Positions 56,832-64,000 of a stretch of 64,000 nucleotides of DNA are shown piece by piece. The notes below the pieces were generated by a model that was given only the letters and a program-made list of their open reading frames with translations, made no database searches and was not told where the DNA came from. Both the position numbers and the translations under genes were made by a program. The stretch's first letter is position 1. Every line of letters begins with the position of its first letter. Source of the stretch: Acidobacteriota bacterium. GTDB lineage: Bacteria > Acidobacteriota > Thermoanaerobaculia > Multivoradales > JBCCEF01. The stretch is taken from NCBI GenBank assembly GCA_039030395.1, contig JBCCEF010000016.1, positions 51,940 through 115,939 of the forward strand. Direction: 5' to 3'.

Positions 56832-57650
56832 TCAGTTCGCCCGAACGATCGTTCCCACGTGCTCCCCAGCGAGCGCCGCGAGCACTCTTTCCGGGTGGAG
56901 GCCGTTGACGATCTGGAAAGAGTCGAGCAGGCGCGCCGCATCCAAAATGTCGATCAATACCCGATCGAAGGGCAGCGTCTCGAAGGGGCGCTCCCGCAGC
57001 TCGGCGACGGTGATTTCCGGGATGAAATCCGCGTCTTGGTGTTGATTCGGATCGCGATCGTAAAGACCGTCGACATCCTTCACCAGGGTGACCGAGCGGC
57101 AGCCAAAACACTCCGCCAACAGGAAAGCCCCGGCGTCCGTCCGGTGTGGCGGGATGCGGCCCACCGTCGGTGGATGTTCCCACAGGGCGTACGGCGGCAC
57201 GCCGCTGAAGATCACGCCGGGTGCCGTCTTGAGAAACAGCGGCAGCAGGTGACCGAAGATCTCCGGCGGAATGGCCACCACGCCGAGCGGTGCCAGCAAG
57301 GTGCCCACAATGTGGGCGTTGCCCAGGGCGTCCGCCTGCGCGAGGGGCGCCAGGGCGCCGGTGGGCAAACCGAGATCGACTCCGATCGAAAAGACGTGCC
57401 GGCTGCGCACGCCGCCACCGGCACCGATGATCAGGCTGTGGTCGTCGAGGGCGCGGCCGATCACGTCGACAATTGGCACCAGCGTGTCGCGGCCGCCATC
57501 GATGATCGAGCGGCCGCCGATCTTGACCACATGGGCGTCCGGCAGCATCCGGAACACCGGGCTTTCGGTGCGTTCCTGCAGATCCTTGTCGAGCAGGCTC
57601 TCGCGCATCAAGAGGGAGTCGAGGTGGTGACGCTTGTCGTTCACATTCAT
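56832..57650 (-). CDS. mosA: Molybdenum storage protein subunit, alpha-like
   Basis: Amino-acid-kinase-fold protein of 272 aa resembling the alpha subunit of Azotobacter MoSto. VVKIGGRSIIDGG near residue 41, GAGGGVRSRHVFSIGVDLGLPTG, GRIPPHRTDAGAFLLAECFG and the C-terminal VNGLHPERVLAALAGEHVGT correspond to the storage-protein pattern rather than to UMP kinase. MoSto is a hetero-hexamer that packs about a hundred Mo or W atoms as polyoxometalates using ATP. The alpha/beta assignment rests on remembered sequence similarity. ATG 57650 overlaps the upstream mosB stop (TGATG). Confidence 0.88.
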   Translation of the reverse strand: MNVNDKRHHLDSLLMRESLLDKDLQERTESPVFRMLPDAHVVKIGGRSIIDGGRDTLVPIVDVIGRALDDHSLIIGAGGGVRSRHVFSIGVDLGLPTGALAPLAQADALGNAHIVGTLLAPLGVVAIPPEIFGHLLPLFLKTAPGVIFSGVPPYALWEHPPTVGRIPPHRTDAGAFLLAECFGCRSVTLVKDVDGLYDRDPNQHQDADFIPEITVAELRERPFETLPFDRVLIDILDAARLLDSFQIVNGLHPERVLAALAGEHVGTIVRAN

Positions 57651-58468
57651 CAGGAGTCCGCCGTAATGGTCGTGCCGACGGCCTCGCCGGCGAGGGCACG
57701 GGTCAGGTTGCCGGGCACCAGGCCGTTGATCACCTGGATCGAATGACGATTCTGGGCGCTCTGCATCAGATGGAGGACGGAGCGTTCCACCACCACGTCC
57801 TGAAGGTCCATTTCCAGCAGCTCGGAAACGGTGACCTGGGGAATGAACTTGGCGTGTTTGTCCTTCTTGGGATCTGCCGTGTAGAGCCCCTCTTCGTCCT
57901 TGATGTAGATCATCGAGCGAGCCCCGAAGACCTCGGAGATCAAATAGGCGCCGGTGTCCGTGCGGTGCGGCGGGATCCGGCCGACCTCCGGATTGCGGTG
58001 CCAGAAGGTGTAGGGCGGCATGCCGAAGAAGATCACCGCCCCGCGTTCCGCCAGGTAGAGGGGAAGCTGCGGGAACTGCACCGGTTCGATGAACGGGATG
58101 CCGTGCTTCGCCAGCAGATAGTGCAACATGCGGGCGTTCTGCATCGACACGAAGGTGCCGAGGACACTCAGCACTCCGGTGGGCAACCCCAGGTCGATTC
58201 CGACGCTGTAGGCGTGGCGGGCGCGAGTGCCGGCGCCGGTGGCGAGAATCATCTCGTGCCGGCCTAGATTCTCGACCACTTCGTCGATCAGGGGAAAAAC
58301 CGCCGATCGACCGCGGTCGATGAAACTCTGGCCGCCGATCTTGAGAACATTTGCCTGCGGCAGGATCTGAACCACCGGTTGGGTCGACGTCTCGGCCAGC
58401 ACCCGATCGTCCGTCAAAGAGCCGGAGACCAGCGTCTTTCCCAGGGCGGTAAGCAATTCGTCCTTCAC
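57650..58468 (-). CDS. mosB: Molybdenum storage protein subunit, beta-like
   Basis: Second MoSto subunit, also 272 aa. VLKIGGQSFIDRGRSAVFPL, GAGTRARHAYSVGIDLGLPTG, VGRIPPHRTDTGAYLISEVF, KDEEGLYTADPKKDKHAKFIP and VINGLVPGNLTRALAGEAVGT match the beta chain pattern. The start is GTG 58468 with a strong AAGGAGG seven bases upstream, the best ribosome binding site of the operon, fitting a protein needed in quantity. It lies 13 bases after the methyltransferase stop and is coupled to mosA. Confidence 0.9.
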   Translation of the reverse strand: MKDELLTALGKTLVSGSLTDDRVLAETSTQPVVQILPQANVLKIGGQSFIDRGRSAVFPLIDEVVENLGRHEMILATGAGTRARHAYSVGIDLGLPTGVLSVLGTFVSMQNARMLHYLLAKHGIPFIEPVQFPQLPLYLAERGAVIFFGMPPYTFWHRNPEVGRIPPHRTDTGAYLISEVFGARSMIYIKDEEGLYTADPKKDKHAKFIPQVTVSELLEMDLQDVVVERSVLHLMQSAQNRHSIQVINGLVPGNLTRALAGEAVGTTITADS

Positions 58469-58481
58469 GATTTCCTCCTTG

Positions 58482-59261
58482 TCAGGACCAACGAACCCCC
58501 GTCAAAACATAGGCCATGGTCACTTCGCGCGGCTCGGCGAGATCGCCAAACTCCGTCTCCGCCCACGCGGTGAGTTGTTCGAGCACCTCGGCCTGGACGG
58601 CGGGGGAAACCGCGCGGCCGGCGAGACCTTCCTTGGAACGCCAGTTGGCGATCGCATCGGCAGGCGTCACCGTGCTGTTCCAGGACGAGACGGCCACTGG
58701 TTCTATCACCGCGGCGCCCTGCTGACAACAGTGTTCGAACAACCGCTTCTCGAAGCGCCCGCGCGCCTTGCCGAAAATGCCCTGTTTGGCGAGCCTGCGC
58801 CGCATTTCCCGGCGCAGGCGCTCGGACACGCTTTCCGCCGCCCGCCGCCGGGAAGCGAGGAGGAGCGCGGTTCCGGAACGCGGGCCCAGAAGGCGCATCG
58901 TTTGCCGCGCCGCATGCTCCGGCTCGAACAGATGGAGCGCGCGGGAAGCAAAGACTGCCCGAGCCGAGCCGTCCGCGAAGGGCCAAGGCTTCCGCCCGTC
59001 GGCCTGGACCCTCGGCGCACTCGCCCAGGTGGTTCGGCTCAGCATTTCGAAAGATCCATCGAAGGCCACATAGGCGCCGCATGCCTCTTCGAGGCGGCGG
59101 CCCAGTCTTCCGGTACCCGCGCCCACCTCCACCAGCCAGCCGGCAGCAGGCGAAAGAACCTCGACGGCGACGGCTCGGGCCATCGCTGCGAGGGCGCCAT
59201 CCGGCAGGCCGGCTCGAGCGTCGAAGGTCGGGGCCTGACGATCGAAGGAAGTGGGATCCAT
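58482..59261 (-). CDS. Class I SAM-dependent methyltransferase
   Basis: Protein of 259 aa with a BioC/UbiE-like fold: the FDRQAPTFDARAGLP start, SAM motif WLVEVGAGTGRLGRRL near residue 42, an acidic strand end (YVAFDGSFEML) and a post-II ASRALHLFEP segment. The substrate is unknown. It is the first gene of the molybdenum run; the link to Mo metabolism rests on position only. Starts at ATG 59261. Confidence 0.82.
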   Translation of the reverse strand: MDPTSFDRQAPTFDARAGLPDGALAAMARAVAVEVLSPAAGWLVEVGAGTGRLGRRLEEACGAYVAFDGSFEMLSRTTWASAPRVQADGRKPWPFADGSARAVFASRALHLFEPEHAARQTMRLLGPRSGTALLLASRRRAAESVSERLRREMRRRLAKQGIFGKARGRFEKRLFEHCCQQGAAVIEPVAVSSWNSTVTPADAIANWRSKEGLAGRAVSPAVQAEVLEQLTAWAETEFGDLAEPREVTMAYVLTGVRWS

Positions 59262-59321
59262 GACCTGGAGTGTGACCGCAGGCGCCGAACATGTCTACCG
59301 TGCGCCGGCTCAACATCGTGT

Positions 59322-59350
59322 TTGAAGAAATCGAAGTCTACGGGTATACT
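59322..59350 (+). promoter_or_regulatory. Sigma-70-type promoter for the ECF sigma / CHAT operon
   Basis: TTGAAG (59322-59327) and TATACT (59345-59350) with a 17-base spacer on the plus strand. It gives a leader of about 145 nt to the sigma-factor start at 59502. A near-palindromic TGCAATGCAAACTGCA begins at the last base of the -10 and could be an operator. Confidence 0.6.
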
Positions 59351-59501
59351 GCAATGCAAACTGCACTGGAGTTCTTTCGCGTCAAATTCGATCGCGCCTC
59401 GGCCGGGGGCCGATCTGGCTGGCTCGGGGGCGGTAGGACGGCTTGCGGACTTTGACTGAGAGGCGGAGAACCACCCGTCGTGGTGGAGCTGGTCAAGTGC
59501 C

Positions 59502-60125
59502 ATGCGGCGAGCACGAGAGGCTCGTCAGGATTCCGCGCTGCCCGCCGAATCCGCGAGGGATGGACCGTTGAGGAGGGAGGGGCGGTGCTCGAGAGAGGCT
59601 CTGCTCAAGGCCGCCCGGGAGCTGCAGCGGAGCCGCGGTGCGAACGAGAATTATACCCTCATCTACGACTGCCTCTATCCAAAGATCGAGCGATTCCTCT
59701 ACCGGAAAGGCGTTTCGTCCTTCGCCGACCGTGAAGACCTAACCCAAATCATCTTCTATCGAATCTATAGAAGGGTAGGGACCTTTCGCGGCGAGAGTTC
59801 GTTGGAGACCTGGGTCTTCCGAATCGCCCGCAATGCCTACTACGAATGGACCAAAAGGCTCAGGCCGGTGGATCCAGTTCCGGAAGACTTCGAGTTGGAG
59901 GACCGCCGTGGGCGATCACCGGACAAAGACGCCGTGACCGAGGAATGGTGGCGCAGGGTCGTCCGGTGCATCCAGAAGCTGCCTCGCCAACAGCGCCGGT
60001 GTCTGATCCTGAAAGCATACGGATTCTCTTTGAAGGAGATTGCGGCGCGCTTGGGGATCGCGCCGAATACGGTGGGAGTCCACCTCAAGAACGGGCGAAG
60101 TAAGCTCGCAAAGGGTCTGAAATAG
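59502..60125 (+). CDS. ECF-type RNA polymerase sigma factor
   Basis: Alternative sigma factor of 207 aa. Region 2 (about 55-115: YPKIERFLYRKG, DREDLTQIIFYRIYRRV, SSLETWVFRIARNAYYEW) and region 4 (about 150-205: LPRQQRRCLILKAYGFSLKEIAARLGIAPNTVGVHLKNGRSKL, in parts) are clear; no region 3 is present. The first 45 residues are basic and may be a late addition or a wrong start; the upstream GGAG is weakly placed. It is directly followed by a possible small protein and a zinc-finger membrane protein, the usual anti-sigma position. Confidence 0.9.
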   Translation: MRRAREARQDSALPAESARDGPLRREGRCSREALLKAARELQRSRGANENYTLIYDCLYPKIERFLYRKGVSSFADREDLTQIIFYRIYRRVGTFRGESSLETWVFRIARNAYYEWTKRLRPVDPVPEDFELEDRRGRSPDKDAVTEEWWRRVVRCIQKLPRQQRRCLILKAYGFSLKEIAARLGIAPNTVGVHLKNGRSKLAKGLK

Positions 60126-60284
60126 ATGGCTGGGCTGGGCATCGACCCTACGGACGACGAGGGTGGAGAGTGGAGCGAAAGTGACCCGCTTCGGGCGCTT
60201 TTGTACAGAGATCCCCTCACCGACGAAATTCACTTCGATCATCGGGATCCCCGGGGACGAGGAGTTCGGAAATGCAGAGCGTAG
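60126..60284 (+). CDS. Possible small acidic protein
   Basis: Open frame of 52 codons starting directly at the base after the sigma-factor stop (TAGATG) and overlapping the next gene by 13 bases. Rich in Asp and Glu (DPTDDEGGEWSESD), no membrane segment. AAGGG lies 10 bases ahead of the ATG. It fills a spacer that would otherwise be unusually long for this operon, but no homology was recognised and it may be chance. Confidence 0.35.
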   Translation: MAGLGIDPTDDEGGEWSESDPLRALLYRDPLTDEIHFDHRDPRGRGVRKCRA

Positions 60285-61015
60285 CCAAGAATCCACCCGA
60301 TCGACCGACTTACAGCGAAATGGAGATCGTCGGAGCGACTCGTCTGGCGCTCGAAGAGGGAAGATCCTTCACCGGCCCTCATCCGGAGCTGGAGGAGTGG
60401 GAGGACTTTTACACCGACCGAGTTTCCGCAGCGCGACGGCAGGAACTCGAGGCTCACCTGGAGACCTGTGACCAATGCCTGGCTGAGTATCGAGACCTGT
60501 CCAGTTTCCTGGCGCCATTCTCGCCGTTCAAGCGACTCGAGCCGGCATTTCGGGCCGTCCTTTTGTTGTTCGTTGCCGGGACGGCTCTGTGGGCAGGTAT
60601 GCAGCGGATTTCCGTTCCGGCGGCGCCGGAGCCGCTGTCCCAGACGGCCGATCTTTGGCTCCAGCCGGTTGCGACGACCCGCAGTGGCCAAGGAGCGCAA
60701 CGCCTTCCGGAACTCGTGATCGACGACGGACGGGAACACTATGACCTGGAGTTGAAGCGGCTCGAGAACGAGATTCGTGGTCTGTTTCGGATCGTCGTCT
60801 TACAAAACGACCAGGGCTCCTGGGCACGACGCTGGACGTCACCGGGATTGCCGGTGGATGCCGGGGACCAGCCCGTGGATCACGAGAGCAAGCTGTGGGT
60901 CCGCCTGCCGGCCAGGATCTTCGATACCGAAGGCACCTATCGCATCGAGTTGCGCGAACTGAGCGGTGGAGTGGTGGGGGTCTTCCTCTTGGACGTGGTC
61001 GAGTCCGCTCGGTGA
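60272..61015 (+). CDS. Zinc-finger (zf-HC2) anti-sigma-like membrane protein
   Basis: Protein of 247 aa. A cytoplasmic N-terminal part contains HLETCDQCLAEYRDL near residue 66, the H-x3-C-x2-C motif of zinc anti-sigma domains. One membrane segment follows (about 92-110, FRAVLLLFVAGTALWAG), then a periplasmic domain of about 135 residues with no recognised family. It most likely holds the ECF sigma factor inactive until an envelope signal releases it. The stop overlaps the GTG of the CHAT gene (GTGA). Confidence 0.8.
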   Translation: MQSVAKNPPDRPTYSEMEIVGATRLALEEGRSFTGPHPELEEWEDFYTDRVSAARRQELEAHLETCDQCLAEYRDLSSFLAPFSPFKRLEPAFRAVLLLFVAGTALWAGMQRISVPAAPEPLSQTADLWLQPVATTRSGQGAQRLPELVIDDGREHYDLELKRLENEIRGLFRIVVLQNDQGSWARRWTSPGLPVDAGDQPVDHESKLWVRLPARIFDTEGTYRIELRELSGGVVGVFLLDVVESAR

Positions 61016-63996
61016 TTCGACGGCCGAAGCCGGGACTGCGCGAGCTGAGCTGGGTGGCGATATTCGGCCTGCTGGCATCCACTTCGGCCGGTGATCGCCC
61101 CCACAACGCGCCTCAGAAACGGCTCATAGAGAAGATTCCCGAGACGGGTGTCGTCCTGGTAGATCGGGCGTTCGACGCCGGAGTTCTGGTCGATGTCATG
61201 GTCGAGCAGGAATCCTATGATGTCGCTTTGCTCTGGGAGGGGCCGAATCGCCAACTGCTATGGGAAGTGGACGGCTGGACCGGTCCCGAGGGCCAAGAGC
61301 GCCTTCGCGCGGTCACCGAGGAGGCCGGGCGACATCGACTGATTCTGCTCGAATCGGCGCCTCCCATATCCGGCGGCCGCGTCCGCGTCGTGATGAACCC
61401 GTCGCGGCCAGCGACGTCCATCGAGCATGATGCCTCGCGGGCCGAACGATGGTTCTGGTCGGGGGTATTGGCCCGGCGAAGCGCTCGGTCGCTAGAGGCC
61501 AGAAGGTGGTTTGAGAAGGCCACAGGAGTTTTCGAGGTCCTCCAAGATGTCACCCGGCTAGCGGACTGCCATTTCCAGTGGGCACTGGCGACCCGGGACC
61601 TCTCCCGGACCGCCGCGAATGACCCCTCGTACTCACCTCAGGCAGTGGAATCGCACCGATCCGAAGGGATTGAGCGATTTCGAGAGGCGTTTCGACTTTA
61701 CGAAACGAGGGACGATCCGTTCCAGTCGGCCGCGGCGCTGGAGGGAATTGCTGAACTCGAGGAGGATCGCGGCCACCTCGATGAGGCGATCGATGCCTTC
61801 TTGCAAGCGATACCTCTGCGAGAGCGAGCGGGCGACCCGTATTCCCTGGCGGTGCCTCATCAGCGACTCGGCCTGCTGTGGAAGAAAAAGGGCGATCTCG
61901 GCGCAGCAACCGACTCCTATATCGAAGCCATCGCGGTCCTGAAGGATGCCCCGGTCGACGACGATGTCCTGGCCGTTCGGGCGAGTGCCTGGCACAGCCG
62001 AGCCCGCATTTACCTGGAGCTGCGCGAGTTGCCAGGGGCGCAAACGGCTCTGGACAAAGCGCTCGAAGCTTGGCGTGAAAGGCATATCGTGCCGAAGGAT
62101 CAACTGGCGATTGCCCATGCTCTGGGAACCGTAATCTATGCCTTGAGCGGCGATTTTGAAACGGCCGAGGAGCACCGACGGCAAGCCGTGGAATTCGCGG
62201 CTTCGGATTATCAGAGGGCGGTGAACCTCCACAATTCGGGCGTGCTGGCGTATTGGCGCGGTGACTTTGAAGACGCCCTCGGTCTGTTTGAGAGATCTTT
62301 CCAGTCTTTCGACGACCCGGCGGATCGGGCCCAGGTTCGGCGTAGCGAAGCGAACGCTCGTATGGCTCTCGGGGATTACCGCAGTGCCCTGGAGAAGTTT
62401 CAAAGTTCTGTGTCCCTTTTCGAGGAATCGGGGAGTGCGTGGAGTTCCCATATTCCGGGGATCGGTGAAGCTGAAGCACTGATTCAGCTCGAAGAACTGG
62501 ACCGCGCACTTGCGGTACTGCGGACGGCCGTTGACAAGGCGGAGGATCAGCGCCGGGATCTCGATGATGTGCTCCTCCAGTCGTCGTATTTCGCCGCTCA
62601 ACAACGGCCCTTCGAGCTGGCGGTACAAATCCAGATGGAGCGTGGTTTGAGGGATCCGACGAGCGACCTTCTCGAACAGGCCTTCAACCTCGTCGAGCGC
62701 TCCCGTGGCCGGGCCCTGGGAGATTTGATCGTCGACAGCGAGGCCGAGGGCGAGACAGCGGAGGAGGAAGCCGAGCGAAGGATCTTGGAGAAAGAGCTGA
62801 CCGCGATCCTTCGGGGGCCGATGGGAGGCGCAGGGGACCAGAGAGACCCGGCCCAAATGCGGGTTCTTCTCGAGCGCCTCTCGACCCTTCGCAACCAACG
62901 CCTGGCACGCAATCCGGCTTTTCGGGAAACCGGCCTCCGCGAGCCGTTGGCTTTGTCGGACCTCGTCGCCGAGCTTCCCGACGACCTCGCGGTCTTGATG
63001 TACGAACTCGGGAAAAGCGCCAGCTACGGCTGGGCGGTGACCGAGGAGGGCCTTTGCGCCGCCGCCAAGCTGCCTCCGAGAACGGAAATCGAAGAACGAG
63101 CCGCGCTGCTAGCGGACGGCCTGAGTGTTCCGGCGGCGAGCCCGTCGCTGTGGGTGAAACGCGAGGGTCACGCGGAGGCCCTGTCGCAAGCTCTGCTGCC
63201 CCCTTTTCTCGGTTGCCTCGAGGGGCGTAATCGTCTTCTGCTGTTGACCGAGGGTGAGTTGGAGAGGATTCCCTTCGGGTACCTTCCGATTCCGGAGTCG
63301 GACCGCAGAATTCTGGAGGACTATGCGGTGACACGAATCCAGTCGATCACGGCGTGGCTAGCCCTCCAGCGTCGAGCGATGAAGCGATTGGGGAATGCCG
63401 AGGTCCTGTTGCTTGGCGACCCGGCCTTCGCCGCTGGCACCGAGCGCCTGCACGGTACTCGCCGAGAGATCACGAGCATCCTGCCCTACCTACCCCCTCG
63501 TCAGCGTCACATTGTCGCCCTCGGCGCCGACGCGACCTTGAGCCTGCTCGGCAGTGAAGCCGTAGCGGGCGCGCAGGTCTGGCATTTCGCGACCCACATT
63601 GAAATCGACTCGAAGGAGCCGGGGCTTTCTCGCATTCGGTTGTCGCGAGGGGAGGATCTCTACGCCTGGCAGGTTCACCGGCTGAAAATGCGGCCGGAGT
63701 TGGTCGTGCTCAGCGGTTGTGAAGGCGTCTTGGGTCGCCAGTTTGCCGGAGAGGGTTTCTTTGGCCTGACCCATGCCTTTCTGCTCAGTGGCGCTACTCA
63801 GGTGGTGGGCGGCCTTTGGCGGGTAGATGATGGCGCTTCTGCAGCGTTGATGAGCGGTTTCTACAAACACCTGGGTGAGGGGGCCTCCCCCGAAAACGCT
63901 CTACAGATGGCGCAGCTCGAGATGTTCTTCGAAAAAGGCAATCTCTCGGATCCTTTCTTCTGGGCGGGCTTTGTCGTCGTCGGCGGTTCCCCCTAG
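61012..63996 (+). CDS. Exported TPR-CHAT (caspase-like) protein
   Basis: Large protein of 994 aa. GTG 61012 overlaps the anti-sigma stop and begins an apparent signal peptide (ELSWVAIFGLLASTSAG); the frame extending back to 60895 is rejected. After a beta-rich N-terminal domain (to about 145), TPR-like helical repeats run from about 150 to 560 (for example AAALEGIAELEEDRGHLDEA). The C-terminal 300 residues form a CHAT domain of the caspase/separase clan with the catalytic pair in WHFATH (His near 862) and LSGCEG (Cys near 903), plus GATQVVGGLWRVDD. A secreted CHAT peptidase co-encoded with a sigma/anti-sigma pair suggests envelope-stress or peptide-triggered signalling (inference). The stop is four bases from the window end. 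Confidence 0.9.
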   Translation: MIRRPKPGLRELSWVAIFGLLASTSAGDRPHNAPQKRLIEKIPETGVVLVDRAFDAGVLVDVMVEQESYDVALLWEGPNRQLLWEVDGWTGPEGQERLRAVTEEAGRHRLILLESAPPISGGRVRVVMNPSRPATSIEHDASRAERWFWSGVLARRSARSLEARRWFEKATGVFEVLQDVTRLADCHFQWALATRDLSRTAANDPSYSPQAVESHRSEGIERFREAFRLYETRDDPFQSAAALEGIAELEEDRGHLDEAIDAFLQAIPLRERAGDPYSLAVPHQRLGLLWKKKGDLGAATDSYIEAIAVLKDAPVDDDVLAVRASAWHSRARIYLELRELPGAQTALDKALEAWRERHIVPKDQLAIAHALGTVIYALSGDFETAEEHRRQAVEFAASDYQRAVNLHNSGVLAYWRGDFEDALGLFERSFQSFDDPADRAQVRRSEANARMALGDYRSALEKFQSSVSLFEESGSAWSSHIPGIGEAEALIQLEELDRALAVLRTAVDKAEDQRRDLDDVLLQSSYFAAQQRPFELAVQIQMERGLRDPTSDLLEQAFNLVERSRGRALGDLIVDSEAEGETAEEEAERRILEKELTAILRGPMGGAGDQRDPAQMRVLLERLSTLRNQRLARNPAFRETGLREPLALSDLVAELPDDLAVLMYELGKSASYGWAVTEEGLCAAAKLPPRTEIEERAALLADGLSVPAASPSLWVKREGHAEALSQALLPPFLGCLEGRNRLLLLTEGELERIPFGYLPIPESDRRILEDYAVTRIQSITAWLALQRRAMKRLGNAEVLLLGDPAFAAGTERLHGTRREITSILPYLPPRQRHIVALGADATLSLLGSEAVAGAQVWHFATHIEIDSKEPGLSRIRLSRGEDLYAWQVHRLKMRPELVVLSGCEGVLGRQFAGEGFFGLTHAFLLSGATQVVGGLWRVDDGASAALMSGFYKHLGEGASPENALQMAQLEMFFEKGNLSDPFFWAGFVVVGGSP

Positions 63997-64000
63997 AGAG

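Noticed and set aside
55825-57699. 624-codon frame extending the ABC-2 ATPase upstream
   Set aside because: The N-terminal half is an out-of-frame reading of mosA; the ATPase begins at GTG 56823.
59350-59365. Near-palindrome TGCAATGCAAACTGCA as a ModE-type molybdate operator
   Set aside because: It does not match the ModE consensus and lies over the start region of the plus-strand sigma-factor promoter; noted only as a possible operator there.

Overview
The window is a high-GC, gene-dense bacterial chromosome segment with both strands used in long co-directional runs. The mix fits an Acidobacteriota-like organism (for example the Thermoanaerobaculia group): a Hanks-type Ser/Thr kinase, two sigma-54 activators, two S9 peptidases, an M49 peptidase, an ECF sigma/anti-sigma pair with a CHAT protein, LarC and lipoproteins. 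This placement is inference; no rRNA or other firm marker is present. No phage, IS element or CRISPR array was seen.

Layout. 1-4.9 kb: a signalling cassette (HAMP/Ser-Thr kinase cut by the left edge, GAF/HD-GYP phosphodiesterase, FHA/GAF/adenylate cyclase). 4.8-12 kb: housekeeping genes trmL, agmatinase family, radC, larC, hslO, metG, tatD. 12-14 kb: a lower-GC patch with a decayed secreted metalloprotease gene and an unknown exported protein. 14.2-24.9 kb (minus strand): the translation/RNA operon rimP-nusA-infB-ylxP-nrnA-truB, then rpsO-pnp-nif3, with a promoter and an intrinsic-terminator-like attenuator before rimP. 25.3-28.3 kb: HtrA protease and an NtrC-type regulator. 28.6-30.9 kb: two coupled acyl-CoA dehydrogenases. 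31-37.6 kb: an exported unknown, an M49-type peptidase lipoprotein, an FHA-like sigma-54 activator, and a hotdog thioesterase coupled to a ThDP lyase. 37.7-45.4 kb: two S9 peptidases, a SPASM-cysteine protein that lacks the radical SAM motif, an NAD-epimerase with an apparent CTG start, and a CCA-adding-type enzyme. 45.4-49.8 kb: exported unknown, rsmD, nicotinate phosphoribosyltransferase, multi-spanning membrane protein.

49.6-59.3 kb is an almost gapless minus-strand run of 12 genes: methyltransferase, both subunits of a molybdenum storage protein (MoSto), an ABC-2 ATPase and permease, modA-modB-modC, then three membrane proteins resembling complex I subunits J, K and N, and the NADH-sensing repressor Rex. 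This joins molybdate import, intracellular Mo storage and perhaps a redox-regulated membrane module; it is the most interesting gene cluster here. 59.3-64 kb is a plus-strand operon of ECF sigma factor, possible small acidic protein, zinc-finger anti-sigma-like membrane protein and a large exported TPR-CHAT (caspase-like) protein.

A second novelty is a dispersed structured repeat at the 3' ends of genes (four loci). Its 16-bp stem covaries between copies, and it supplies the last codons and stop (Leu-Ala-Gly-Cys-stop) of two unrelated proteins.
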